NCBI GenBank assembly: GCA_963825635.1
Contig: CAWGTU010000003.1
Location: 1 to 64,000 of the forward strand
Length of the DNA stretch: 64,000 nt
DNA from: JAOUEA01 sp963825635
GTDB taxonomy: Bacteria; Actinomycetota; UBA4738; HRBIN12
Direction of reading: 5' to 3'
This document shows positions 1 to 7,226 of this stretch, piece by piece. The notes under the pieces were generated by a model. The model made no database searches and had not been told where the DNA came from. It was given only the letters and a program-made list of their open reading frames with translations. How positions within the stretch are numbered: position 1 is the first letter of the stretch; every line of letters starts with the position of its first letter. The translations under genes were made by a program, and so were the position numbers.

Positions 1-49
1 AGGTCCCGGTGCCCGAAAGGGCGTGGGAGTTCGAATCTCCCCTCTCGCA
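1..49 (+). tRNA. tRNA-Leu, 3' portion only (cut by window edge)
   Basis: A long variable arm (TGCCC, GAAA loop, GGGCG) is followed by a T-stem GGGAG at 25-29, a T-loop TTCGAAT at 30-36, the matching CTCCC at 37-41, and the acceptor strand CTCTCGC at 42-48 with discriminator A49. The long variable arm makes this a class II tRNA. The variable-arm sequence resembles actinobacterial tRNA-Leu more than tRNA-Ser. The anticodon lies upstream of the window, so the isoacceptor cannot be named. CC follows at 50-51 but then T, so a complete CCA is not encoded. Confidence 0.8.
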
Positions 50-56
50 CCTCTCT

Positions 57-85
57 GACCGGTGGCTCTTCGTTCCGAGCCGGTC
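57..85 (+). terminator. hairpin after tRNA, possible terminator
   Basis: GACCGG at 57-62 pairs with CCGGTC at 80-85, with partial pairing inside. It begins six bases after the tRNA end. No T-run follows, so termination activity is an inference from position. Confidence 0.35.
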
Positions 86-325
86 AAGTGAGGCCGTCGA
101 GAACCCATCTGGCTCACACTTGTTCACGGAAGGTCGACAGCAGTTCCCGACTTGAAGACGGGGGCCAGCCGTCTAGGGCTGAAGATCGTGGGACGGCCCG
201 ATCCGTCTCGTGACACAAGGGTGACCGTCGACGAGCGGTCGCGGAGGGTCATGACCCTTGGGGGTCTTCCGGCCCTGTCCTCTTCCTCACGGGAGCGCAC
301 GGTTGTCGGTGAGGAGGCGAACGTC

Positions 326-586
326 ATGACGAGATGGGAAGCGTTCGTCCAGTGCCCAGGTTGTGGCTACGACCTCGCCACCGGTGAGGGAGAGCGCTCG
401 TGCGCGTGGGGAGACTGTCCCTACCTGCCGGAGGAGCTCGACGTACTCTGCCCGAACTGCCGGTTCAACTTCATGACCGGCCAGGGCAACGACCTCTGTG
501 GTCACCCGGGGACGTGTGAGTACGCGGCCGACGCACGATCACATGTGGTGAACCTGCGGGACTGGATCGCCTTGCACCCGCGGTAG
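326..586 (+). CDS. small protein with two zinc-ribbon-like repeats
   Basis: An 86-residue protein built from two related halves. Each has a CPxC knuckle followed by a Leu/Phe-x-Thr-Gly-x-Gly stretch (CPGCGYDLATGEG near residue 10, CPNCRFNFMTGQGN near residue 43) and further cysteines (SCAWGDC, LCGHPGTC). This spacing suggests two treble-clef or zinc-ribbon folds. The ATG at 326 is chosen because GGTGAGGAGG lies about nine bases upstream; the longer upstream frame has no such site. I do not recognise the family and assign no function. It lies between the tRNA-Leu end and the degenerate copy of that end, so it may be cargo of a small integrated segment. Confidence 0.6.
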   Translation: MTRWEAFVQCPGCGYDLATGEGERSCAWGDCPYLPEELDVLCPNCRFNFMTGQGNDLCGHPGTCEYAADARSHVVNLRDWIALHPR

Positions 587-701
587 CCCTGGGTCAGACC
601 GCCCGCCGGGGCCTCGCGACGCGGGGTGAGCGGCAGCTACGTTCCGCGCGTGACGCAAGGGATATCACAGGCCTGGACGCCCTCGCGGACGGCTCTCGCG
701 T

Positions 702-1073
702 TCAAGCCCCGGTGCCCGAGAGGGCGTGGGGCTTCGACTCCCTCCCCTCGCACTCGGCTCGGTCGTCGGGCCCAACCTTCCGCTTCCGGATGACGTAGCG
801 GGTGACGAGCATGGCCACGATCGCCGAGAGCAGGCCGGCAAGCATCGCCTCGTCGAACGAGAGTCCGTCGATGTTCGGCTGCAGCTCCTCTTCGGTCGCC
901 CAGCCGAACCAGACCTCACTGGTCAACAGGCCGCCGACGAACGCCGCGGCCGAGGCGATCAGCCACAGCCATCGCGTGATCCCCGTCCCGCGATCAGCTG
1001 AGCGAGGACGCCGAAGCCGAGCGACATCGCGATCGAGCAGCCCCAGGCCTTGGAGTCCGAGATCCCACTGCAT
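702..1073 (-). CDS. small membrane protein, reading frame disturbed
   Basis: The C-terminal two thirds read as a membrane protein: hydrophobic segments around TRWLWLIASAAAFVGGLL and the later EAMLAGLLSAIVAMLVTRYVI, then a basic tail. The first 30 residues of this frame are Arg-rich and not membrane-like. The +1 frame over about 990-1060 instead gives a convincing helix (GCSIAMSLGFGVLAQLIAG). GGAGG precedes the ATG at 1073. The simplest reading is one gene with two compensating indels, near 1063 and near 985-995, either real or sequencing errors. The last 16 or so residues are translated from the antisense of the degenerate tRNA-Leu copy, so the original 3' end has probably been replaced. Function unknown. 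Confidence 0.4.
   Translation of the reverse strand: MQWDLGLQGLGLLDRDVARLRRPRSADRGTGITRWLWLIASAAAFVGGLLTSEVWFGWATEEELQPNIDGLSFDEAMLAGLLSAIVAMLVTRYVIRKRKVGPDDRAECEGRESKPHALSGTGA
706..753 (+). repeat. degenerate copy of the tRNA-Leu 3' end
   Basis: This 48-base stretch aligns with bases 3-50, roughly 80-85% identical by eye. It keeps the variable arm (GGTGCCCGA..AGGGCGTGGG), the TTCGA T-loop core and the CTCGCAC acceptor end. The T-stem is broken (GGGGC against CCCTC leaves a mismatch at the loop), and no matching 5' half is visible upstream, so it is not a functional tRNA. A repeated tRNA 3' end is the usual footprint of site-specific integration, but no integrase is present between the copies. 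Confidence 0.65.
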
Positions 1074-1107
1074 GGGTCTCCACCTCCTCGGATCGTGCGG
1101 CTCCCGA

Positions 1108-1305
1108 TCAGCCGACCGGGCGCTTGAGCAGGACCACGGGCCACGCCACCAGATCGCCCTTCTTCAGCGACAGACCGACGGCCTCCCAGCCCTGGGAGCC
1201 GAGCTCGTTGAGGCGGTCCGGAGCGAGGTCGGCGTTCTTCTTGAGTCCCCCGGCGTCATCGAGCGGCACGACGAGGTACTCCCATTTCGTGAGCGTCGAG
1301 ATCAT
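1108..1305 (-). CDS. DUF4177 family protein
   Basis: A 65-residue protein with the DUF4177 pattern: KWEYLVVPL strand at residues 7-15, then LNELGSQGWEAVGLS at 33-47, then a final strand. The family is small and uncharacterised. GGGAGGGAG lies about seven bases upstream of the ATG at 1305. It stands just upstream of the disturbed membrane protein on the same strand and could be co-transcribed with it. Confidence 0.75.
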   Translation of the reverse strand: MISTLTKWEYLVVPLDDAGGLKKNADLAPDRLNELGSQGWEAVGLSLKKGDLVAWPVVLLKRPVG

Positions 1306-1534
1306 CGTTCACTCCCTCCCTTCATCGTCCACTTGCCATCGTGCCAGCGGCTCGACGGGCCACGCGGTGACGACCGACCCTGGGAAGGCGTGACCCACCA
1401 CTGAACAGGGAACCAGCCCGGACCGTCAGCCGAACGGCCATCACTCACTCGGCCGATTTACATGGAGGCTTGCCGAGCAGAGCATGCAATGAAGTCGCGT
1501 CGCGCCCGCCGATGCCAGATGAAGGGGGCGCAGC

Positions 1535-1921
1535 ATGGACCGCGAGAAGGCAGCGCGAAGGTCGCCGGGCGCGAGACTCCCGATCGAAGGAGCCACTGAG
1601 TCAGATGCAACCGAGTCGCTCCTGGGGCTGCCGTTGAAGGAAGGTCACAACCAGGTTGCCCGGGCCGACAATGGCATGGAGCTTCTTGTGCGGGCAGCAC
1701 CGGGACGGCAGTTGGATTTCATGATTCTGGATGGTCAGGGGCAGCCTGTGGATCAGCGGATCGGCGTCACGGTGTCGGACGTCGCAGCGGGCGAAGTCAC
1801 GTGCTGGGAGTGCGGCGTGGATTCCGCGGGGAATCGGCACTGCTGGAAGGTCCCGTGTCCCGACATCGTCGGTCCGTGGATCCCCGGCAAGGTAGTGACC
1901 CAAGGGTTCGTACTTCAATAG
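1535..1921 (+). CDS. hypothetical protein with a Cys-rich C-terminal segment
   Basis: A 128-residue unrecognised protein. The N-terminal 50 residues are polar and low in complexity. The middle contains strands such as MELLVRAAPGRQLDFMILD. A Cys/Trp segment near residues 88-105 (TCWECGVDS...HCWKVPCP) has four cysteines that could bind metal or form disulfides. AAGGGGG lies about six bases before the ATG. It is isolated: about 230 bp of apparently empty sequence before it and 320 bp after it. No signal peptide is seen. No functional call is justified. Confidence 0.5.
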   Translation: MDREKAARRSPGARLPIEGATESDATESLLGLPLKEGHNQVARADNGMELLVRAAPGRQLDFMILDGQGQPVDQRIGVTVSDVAAGEVTCWECGVDSAGNRHCWKVPCPDIVGPWIPGKVVTQGFVLQ

Positions 1922-2244
1922 CCACCACCTGACGGTCCTCACTCAATGATCGGTCGTCATGGTCCCTTCTCGGTGATCGGTGCTGGTTTGCCTCATCGTC
2001 CGGCGACACGCACGGTGTAGGCGGTCCATGTCCCGCCCAGGTCCGGCGGGCACGGTGGGAACGGTCGTGTCGTTCATCACGCCACCTCGGGTGTCGGCGA
2101 TCCATCCAGAAGGCCAGCTCGTCGCCCGGGGCGTTCGCCCCAAGTCTTCACCGTCACCGCCGGTAGTTGTCGAACCATCCTCCAGAAGCGGCATATCGGG
2201 CAAGAGTTCCGTGTTGAGGCGAGCAACGAGACGAGGAGTCCACG
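1922..2244. other. intergenic stretch without recognisable features
   Basis: About 320 bp between the Cys-rich hypothetical and the Ddn-like gene. The short open frames in it are GC-driven and resemble nothing known. No tRNA, strong hairpin or convincing promoter was seen. Confidence 0.5.
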
Positions 2245-2649
2245 GTGTCTGACTGGAACGCCAAGGTGATCGAGGAATTCCGCGCGAACGGGGGCATGGT
2301 CGCTTCGTTCGCGCGGCAACCGCTGCTGCTGCTCACGCATCGTGGGGCGAAGACCGGCATCGAGCGCACGAATCCGCTCGCGTACTTCCGCGACGGCGAC
2401 GACTACGTGGTCGTGGCCTCGAAGGGCGGCGCACCGACGAACCCGGACTGGTACCACAACCTGCTGACCCACCCCGAGGCGGCGATCGAGGTCGGCACCG
2501 ACGAGCTCCCCGTGACGGCGCGACCCGCCGACGAGCAGGAGCGCGAGCGACTCTGGGCGATGATCACGTCCGCGAATCCGTCCTTCGCCGAGTACGGGAC
2601 GAAGACCGAGCGCACGATCCCGGTCATGATCCTCGAGCCCCGCCAGTGA
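2245..2649 (+). CDS. Ddn-type deazaflavin (F420)-dependent nitroreductase/quinone reductase family protein
   Basis: A 134-residue split-beta-barrel protein of the DUF385/Ddn family. Its hallmarks are the LLLLTHRGAKTGIERTNPL segment (residues 28-46), DDYVVVASKGGAPTNPDWYHNL (52-73), and the late PVMILE strand. Family members in actinobacteria use reduced F420 to reduce quinones, nitroaromatics or other electrophiles; the substrate here is unknown. The start is GTG at 2245, with GAGGAG about seven bases upstream. F420 use is inferred from the family, since the neighbourhood has no F420 genes. Confidence 0.85.
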   Translation: MSDWNAKVIEEFRANGGMVASFARQPLLLLTHRGAKTGIERTNPLAYFRDGDDYVVVASKGGAPTNPDWYHNLLTHPEAAIEVGTDELPVTARPADEQERERLWAMITSANPSFAEYGTKTERTIPVMILEPRQ

Positions 2650-2739
2650 ACGCTGCCTTCGTCGCGGAACCGTGTCGGATGCGTGGCGTTCCGGCGATGC
2701 GGGTTCCATCGCGCGGTCTCAACGGTCAGGCTCGGCCGC

Positions 2740-3816
2740 GTGGCCGACGTCGAGATCGTAGGAGCGAGCTTCGCGGGGCTCTCGTGCGCGAGGGCGAGCG
2801 CGTCGCGTGGCCTCCGCACGATCGTCTGGGATCGCAAGCGCGACGCGGGTGAGGCGGTGCGCACGACCGGCCTGCTCGTGAAGGAGGCCGACGAGGACGA
2901 GGAGTTCCCGAAGGAGCTCGTCCGACGGATCCACGGCGTCCGGCTCTACGGTCCGTCGCTGCGGTGGGTCGACCTGGATGCGCCCGGCTACTTCTTCCTC
3001 GCGACCGACACTCCTGCGCTGTTGCGCTCGATGGCGGCGCGGGCCGAGGCAGCCGGCGCCGAGATCCGGTACGGCAGGTCGTTCTGGGCGACGATGCGCA
3101 CCGGTCGCATCCTGGTCGGCGCCGACGGACCGCGTTCCCGGGTCGCGCGCTCCGCCGGGCTCGGCGTGAACCGGCGCTTCCTCGCCGGCATCGAGGCTGA
3201 GTTCGAGGGGCCCGTCGAGATGGAGACGCGGCTGCACGTGTTCCTGGACTCGGACCTCGCGCCCGGCTACATCGGCTGGGTCGTGCCGGGTGTGGGCGTC
3301 ACGCAGGTCGGACTCGCCACCCGCCTGCCCGCGAGGCCCGACCTCGATCGGTTCATCGAGCGTGTGCGCTCGGTCGTCGACCTCGCGCCGGCGAGACGCG
3401 TGGCCACGCGCGGCGGACTGATCCCGGTCGGGGGCACCGTTCGGCCGTTCGCGACCCCGGACACCGTGCTGGTGGGCGACGCGGCCGGGCTCGTGTCGCC
3501 CCTGACCGCCGGCGGCATCCACACCGCGATGCGATCGGGTCGCCTGGCGGCGCTCGCGATCGCGAGCCACCTGCTCGACGGCGGCCCTTCCCCCGACCGC
3601 GTCCTGCACGACGCATACCCCGCGTTCACCTGGAAGCGCCCGATGCGGGCCGCGATGGACATCCACCCACCGAACGCGTTGCTCGACCGGGCGCTCGAGA
3701 GTCCCAGGTTCCGGGCGGTCGCCCGTGCCGTGTTCTTCCATCACCGCGGCTTGCTCTCCGGCGATGCGTGGCGCGACGTCGCACCGGCGATGCTCCGCCC
3801 GGCCGGCGCGCCGTGA
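2740..3816 (+). CDS. geranylgeranyl-reductase-type FAD-dependent oxidoreductase
   Basis: A 358-residue flavoprotein. The N-terminal Rossmann motif reads VEIVGASFAGLSCA, a variant of GxGxxG, directly after the GTG start at 2740; an upstream extension to 2683 would precede the fold with a basic, non-homologous stretch. A second FAD motif, VLVGDAAGLVSPLTAGGI (around residues 245-262), is typical of geranylgeranyl reductases and related monooxygenases. These enzymes reduce prenyl double bonds in lipids or quinones or act as hydroxylases. The segment between the FAD motifs is shorter than in full-length archaeal homologues. Substrate unassigned. Confidence 0.8.
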   Translation: MADVEIVGASFAGLSCARASASRGLRTIVWDRKRDAGEAVRTTGLLVKEADEDEEFPKELVRRIHGVRLYGPSLRWVDLDAPGYFFLATDTPALLRSMAARAEAAGAEIRYGRSFWATMRTGRILVGADGPRSRVARSAGLGVNRRFLAGIEAEFEGPVEMETRLHVFLDSDLAPGYIGWVVPGVGVTQVGLATRLPARPDLDRFIERVRSVVDLAPARRVATRGGLIPVGGTVRPFATPDTVLVGDAAGLVSPLTAGGIHTAMRSGRLAALAIASHLLDGGPSPDRVLHDAYPAFTWKRPMRAAMDIHPPNALLDRALESPRFRAVARAVFFHHRGLLSGDAWRDVAPAMLRPAGAP

Positions 3817-3819
3817 CCG

Positions 3820-4992
3820 TCAGACGGCGTGGAGCTGCGGTTCCGCCACCAGGCCGTCGGTCGCCTTGCCCAGCGGCGTGACCGCGCCCGGCAGCTCGAT
3901 CACGAACCGTGCCCCACCGGTCGCGGCGTCCTCGATCCGAGCGGAGCCCCCGTGCAGCTCGGCGAACCGCTGCACGAGCGAGAGGCCGATGCCCATGCCG
4001 CGCCCGCTCGAGTCCTCGCCCTGGCGGAACGGTTCGAAGAGCACGTCCTTGAGCTCGTCGGGGATGCCCGGGCCGTCGTCCTCGACCACGAGGTCGATGC
4101 CGTCGGGGCGGGCGGTGACCTGGACGAGCACCGCGGTGCCCGGCGGCGTGTAGCGGGCCGCGTTCACGAGCAGGTTCTCGATCACGCGCTCGACCTTGCT
4201 CGGGTCGACCTCGACCATCACGGCGTCGGCGCGCACCCGGACGGGGTGGTCGTCGAGCTGGGCCGTGTCGGAGACGACCCGGCGCGCGAGCTCGCCGACG
4301 TCGGTCGGACGGCGCTGCGGGTGCACCTTCCCCCGGTCGATGCGGTCGAGGTCGAGCAGGTCGTCGATCAGGCGGTTCATCTTGCGGCCGCTGTGCTCGA
4401 TCACCTCGTACAGCGCCTCGCGCTCGTCGGCGGTCAGGTGCAGCTCGTCGTCGCGGCGGATCGTCTGCATCGCCCCGAGGATGCCGGCGAGCGGCCCCTT
4501 GAGGTCGTGCGAGACGGCGTGCAGCAGCGTGTCCTTCACGTCGTTCATCTCGCGCAGGTCGCTCGAGCGCCCGGCCTCCTCGTCGACGAGGCCCCACTGC
4601 GCGTCGATGATCGAGCGCAGGGTGTCGAGCAGCATCGCGGCCGCGAGGAAGACCGCGAACCGCACGATGCCGTTCCAGTACGGAACCGGGTCGGTGGTGC
4701 TGGTCGACGGCGACGACAACACGTCGCTCACGAGGGCGGCGACCGTGGAGACCACGACGGCCACCGCGCCCCAGCGGCGGCCGAGGTTCCACGTCACGAG
4801 CCCGATCGGCATCAGGTACAGCAACGACAGCGAGAGCTGTGGGCCGGTGAGGTAGTCGAGCACGCTCACGACCGCGATGAACGCGAGACCGAGCACGGCC
4901 ACGAGCAGCGGGGACTTGCCGTCGAAGAACCCCCGGGTGCTGCGCAGCACGCGACGGTCCACCGACGGCCGATCGACGGTCTTGTGTTCCAC
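3820..4992 (-). CDS. membrane sensor histidine kinase (orphan)
   Basis: A 390-residue kinase. About four membrane segments occupy residues 28-125, with no large extracytoplasmic loop. The dimerisation/phosphoacceptor domain follows, with the H-box LLHAVSHDLKGPLAG (His162), then an HATPase domain with N-box ENLLVNAARYT, G1 DDGPGIP, F-box FEPFRQG and G2 GMGIGLSLV. It should autophosphorylate His162 and pass the phosphate to a response regulator, but no regulator gene is nearby. The membrane-embedded input domain lacks a recognisable ligand pocket. It converges on the flavoprotein gene with only three bases between the stops. Confidence 0.92.
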   Translation of the reverse strand: MEHKTVDRPSVDRRVLRSTRGFFDGKSPLLVAVLGLAFIAVVSVLDYLTGPQLSLSLLYLMPIGLVTWNLGRRWGAVAVVVSTVAALVSDVLSSPSTSTTDPVPYWNGIVRFAVFLAAAMLLDTLRSIIDAQWGLVDEEAGRSSDLREMNDVKDTLLHAVSHDLKGPLAGILGAMQTIRRDDELHLTADEREALYEVIEHSGRKMNRLIDDLLDLDRIDRGKVHPQRRPTDVGELARRVVSDTAQLDDHPVRVRADAVMVEVDPSKVERVIENLLVNAARYTPPGTAVLVQVTARPDGIDLVVEDDGPGIPDELKDVLFEPFRQGEDSSGRGMGIGLSLVQRFAELHGGSARIEDAATGGARFVIELPGAVTPLGKATDGLVAEPQLHAV

Positions 4993-5067
4993 GTCAGAAG
5001 ACTCGACAGACGAGGTCGGTACCTTGAGTCGGGTACGGCGCCTTGCGGTGGTGGCTCAGGTGTTCGC

Positions 5068-5673
5068 TCAAGCCCCGGCGAGGAGCTCGGCGAGCGCGCG
5101 GAACGCCCGTCCGCGGTGGCTGATGCGGTCCTTCTGGGCGTCGGTCAGCTCGGCCATCGTCTCGTCCCAGCCGGCGGGCACGAAGACCGGGTCGTAGCCG
5201 AACCCGCGCACCCCCCGCCGCTTCGAGACGAGCGCGCCCTCGCATACCCCCTCGGCGTGCAGCGAACGGCCGTCGGGCCACGCGATCGCGGCGACGCATC
5301 GGTACCGGGCGGTGCGACCTCCCGACGGCACCCCCCGCACCGCCCGCAGGAGCGCGTCGAGGTTCTGCTCGTCGGTGGCCTGCTCGCCGGCGTAGCGAGC
5401 CGAGCGATGACCGGGGCCGCCGCCGAGCGCGTCGACCTCGATGCCGGAGTCGTCGGCGATCGCGGCGACCCCGAGCGCGGCCGCGACCTCGGTCGCCTTC
5501 AAGAGAGCGTTCTCGAGATAGGTGTCGCCGGTCTCCTCCACGTCGGGGAACGCCGCCGGGTCGTGGTTCTCGACCGTGACCCAGTCGACAGGCCACTCCG
5601 CGCAGATGCGACCGAGCTCCCGCAGCTTGTGGGTGTTGCGCGACGCGATCGCGAGTCGATCGGGGAACGCCAT
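5068..5673 (-). CDS. rdgB: non-canonical purine NTP pyrophosphatase (RdgB/HAM1)
   Basis: A 201-residue Maf/HAM1-type house-cleaning enzyme that hydrolyses dITP, XTP and ITP to monophosphates. Diagnostic motifs are ASRNTHKLRE (residues 10-19), ETGDTYLENALLKA, the catalytic ADDSGIEVDALGG, RSARYAGE, and GFGYDPVFVP with SHRGRA near the end. Length matches the family. It begins ten bases after the rph stop, the same order as Rv1340-Rv1341 in M. tuberculosis, and is the last gene of the long minus-strand block. Confidence 0.95.
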   Translation of the reverse strand: MAFPDRLAIASRNTHKLRELGRICAEWPVDWVTVENHDPAAFPDVEETGDTYLENALLKATEVAAALGVAAIADDSGIEVDALGGGPGHRSARYAGEQATDEQNLDALLRAVRGVPSGGRTARYRCVAAIAWPDGRSLHAEGVCEGALVSKRRGVRGFGYDPVFVPAGWDETMAELTDAQKDRISHRGRAFRALAELLAGA

Positions 5674-5683
5674 GACCGACGCC

Positions 5684-6424
5684 TCAGCCGGCGAGCGCCC
5701 GATGCTGCAGCTCGGTGAGCTGCGTCACGCCGGCCGCGGCCAGGTCGAGCATCGCGCCGAGGTCGGCGCGAGAGAAGGGCGTGCCCTCGGCGGTGCCCTG
5801 CACCTCGACGAAGTCGCCGCCCCCCGTCATCACGACGTTGAAGTCGACCTCGGCGCCGGCGTCCTCCTCGTAGCAGAGGTCGAGGCGGGGCTCGCCGTCG
5901 ACGATGCCCACGCTCACCGCCGCGACGCTGTCGGCGAGCAGGTCGTCGGGCACCGCGCCATCGGCCACGAGCCCGCGCAGGGCGATCGCGAGCGCGATGT
6001 ACCCCCCGGTGATCGACGCCGTGCGGGTTCCCGCGTCGGCCTGCAGCACGTCGCAGTCGATCGTGATCGTGCGCTCGCCGAGCCGCGAGAGGTCCGTGAC
6101 GCTGCGGAGCGAGCGGCCGATCAGACGCTGGATCTCCTGGGTGCGCCCGCCCGGCCGGCCTCGGTTCACCTCGCGGCTCGAGCGCTCGGAGGTCGAGGCC
6201 GGCAGCATCGAGTACTCCCCCGTCACCCACCCGCTCCCGGTGCCCTTCAGCCACCGTGGCGCATCGTCGGAGACGCTGGCGGCGACCAGCACCCGCGTCT
6301 TGCCCATCGAGAACAACACCGAGCCCGCCGCCCACTCCTGGAACCCGAGCTCCCATGCCACGGGCCGCAGCTCGTCGGCCGCCCGGCCGTCGGGGCGCTC
6401 ACGGCCGATCTCAGTCGTCGTCAT
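5684..6424 (-). CDS. rph: ribonuclease PH
   Basis: A 246-residue phosphorolytic 3' exoribonuclease that trims tRNA precursors. It has GKTRVLVAASV near the N-terminus, GWVTGEYSMLP, NRGRPGGRTQEIQRLIGRSLRSV, TITIDCDVLQADAGTRTASITG and DFNVVMTGGG, all family hallmarks. The ATG at 6424 lies inside the third copy of a 25-26 bp tandem repeat; a GTG directly in front of it (6427) is less likely. The usual N-terminal ARPDGR-like segment is present as RERPDGR directly after the repeat-encoded residues, so the start is at about the right place. Confidence 0.94.
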   Translation of the reverse strand: MTTTEIGRERPDGRAADELRPVAWELGFQEWAAGSVLFSMGKTRVLVAASVSDDAPRWLKGTGSGWVTGEYSMLPASTSERSSREVNRGRPGGRTQEIQRLIGRSLRSVTDLSRLGERTITIDCDVLQADAGTRTASITGGYIALAIALRGLVADGAVPDDLLADSVAAVSVGIVDGEPRLDLCYEEDAGAEVDFNVVMTGGGDFVEVQGTAEGTPFSRADLGAMLDLAAAGVTQLTELQHRALAG

Positions 6425-6480
6425 CACGGCCGATCTCGGTCGTCGTCATCACGGCGCGATCTCGGTCGTCGTCATCACGG
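6405..6480 (-). repeat. three tandem 25-26 bp repeats at the MBL-rph junction
   Basis: On the minus strand three nearly identical units follow each other (26, 25 and 25 bp). Each contains CCGTGATGACGACGAC followed by (C/T)GAGATCG. Each unit carries an ATG (at 6475, 6449 and 6424). The first ATG overlaps the stop of the upstream MBL gene as TGATG; the third is the rph start. The first two ATGs open tiny frames of 8 and 12 codons. The unit appears to be a duplicated translational-coupling site. Confidence 0.85.
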
Positions 6481-7226
6481 CGCGATCTCGATAGTCGTGC
6501 CGTCCTCGGCGAGGTCGATCACGCCGTCGAACGCCGCCGCGGCCTCGTCCCGAGACACCTCGCGGTCGAGCGTCGGCAAGATGTGCGTGAGCATCAGCCG
6601 CTTCGCCCCCGCCGCCTTCGCGTGCTCCGCCGCCTGGGTCGCGCTCATGTGGAAGAAGGCCTTGCTCGAGGCGTCCTGATAGGTGGCCTCGGCCACGAAC
6701 AGGTCGGCGTCGCGCGCCATCTCGATCACCTCGTCGCACGGACCCGAGTCCCCGTGTAGGCGAGCACGGCCCCCCCGGCCTCGATGCGGTAGCCCACCGC
6801 GTTCACGCCGATGTGGGTCATCTCGAAGGTCGTGACGTGGAACGGTCCGATGTCGAAGACATCACCGCCGTGCACGGTGCGGAAGTCGTACGCCTCGGCC
6901 ATCACGTTGCGGCCGTTCTCGCTCGTGAGCATGCTCATGCCCTCGACGAAGCCGTCGGGTGAGTAGAAGGGAAGGTTGGGCGCCCCCAGGCCCCCGTAGT
7001 GCCGGGCGTAGAACGCCGGGATCACGTCGATGAAGTGGTCGGTGTGCCCGTGGGTCACCACGATCGCCGCGATGTCGTCGATGCCGATGAACTCCTGGAG
7101 ACGCGCGAACGTGCCGGTGCCGGCGTCGAGCCAGATGTGCGTGCCCTCGTGGCTCAACAGATGACCGCACGTCGCGCCGCCGGGGCCGGGCCACGTCCCG
7201 GCGGAGCCGAGCACGGTCAGTTCCAT
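6475..7226 (-). pseudogene. Rv1339-type metallo-beta-lactamase protein, interrupted by one frameshift
   Basis: Two adjacent frames together encode one MBL-fold protein of about 250 residues. The first part (from ATG 7226) has VLGSAGTWPGPGG and the metal motif THGHTDHF. It runs into a false end after AYTG. The second (from about 6729) resumes with IEMARDADLFVAEATY and ends with the conserved LTHILP. One missing G near 6750, in a run of four G on the coding strand, restores AYTGDSGPCDEVIEMA, including the metal-bridging Asp. M. tuberculosis Rv1339, at the same place between murI and rphA, is an atypical cyclic-AMP phosphodiesterase; that role is inferred here. The 5' end overlaps murI by ten bases. 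A sequencing error is as likely as a real mutation. Confidence 0.8.

Noticed and set aside
3829..5718. 629-codon plus-strand frame opposite the histidine kinase and rdgB
   Set aside because: Composition typical of antisense GC-rich DNA; both minus-strand genes have complete catalytic motifs.
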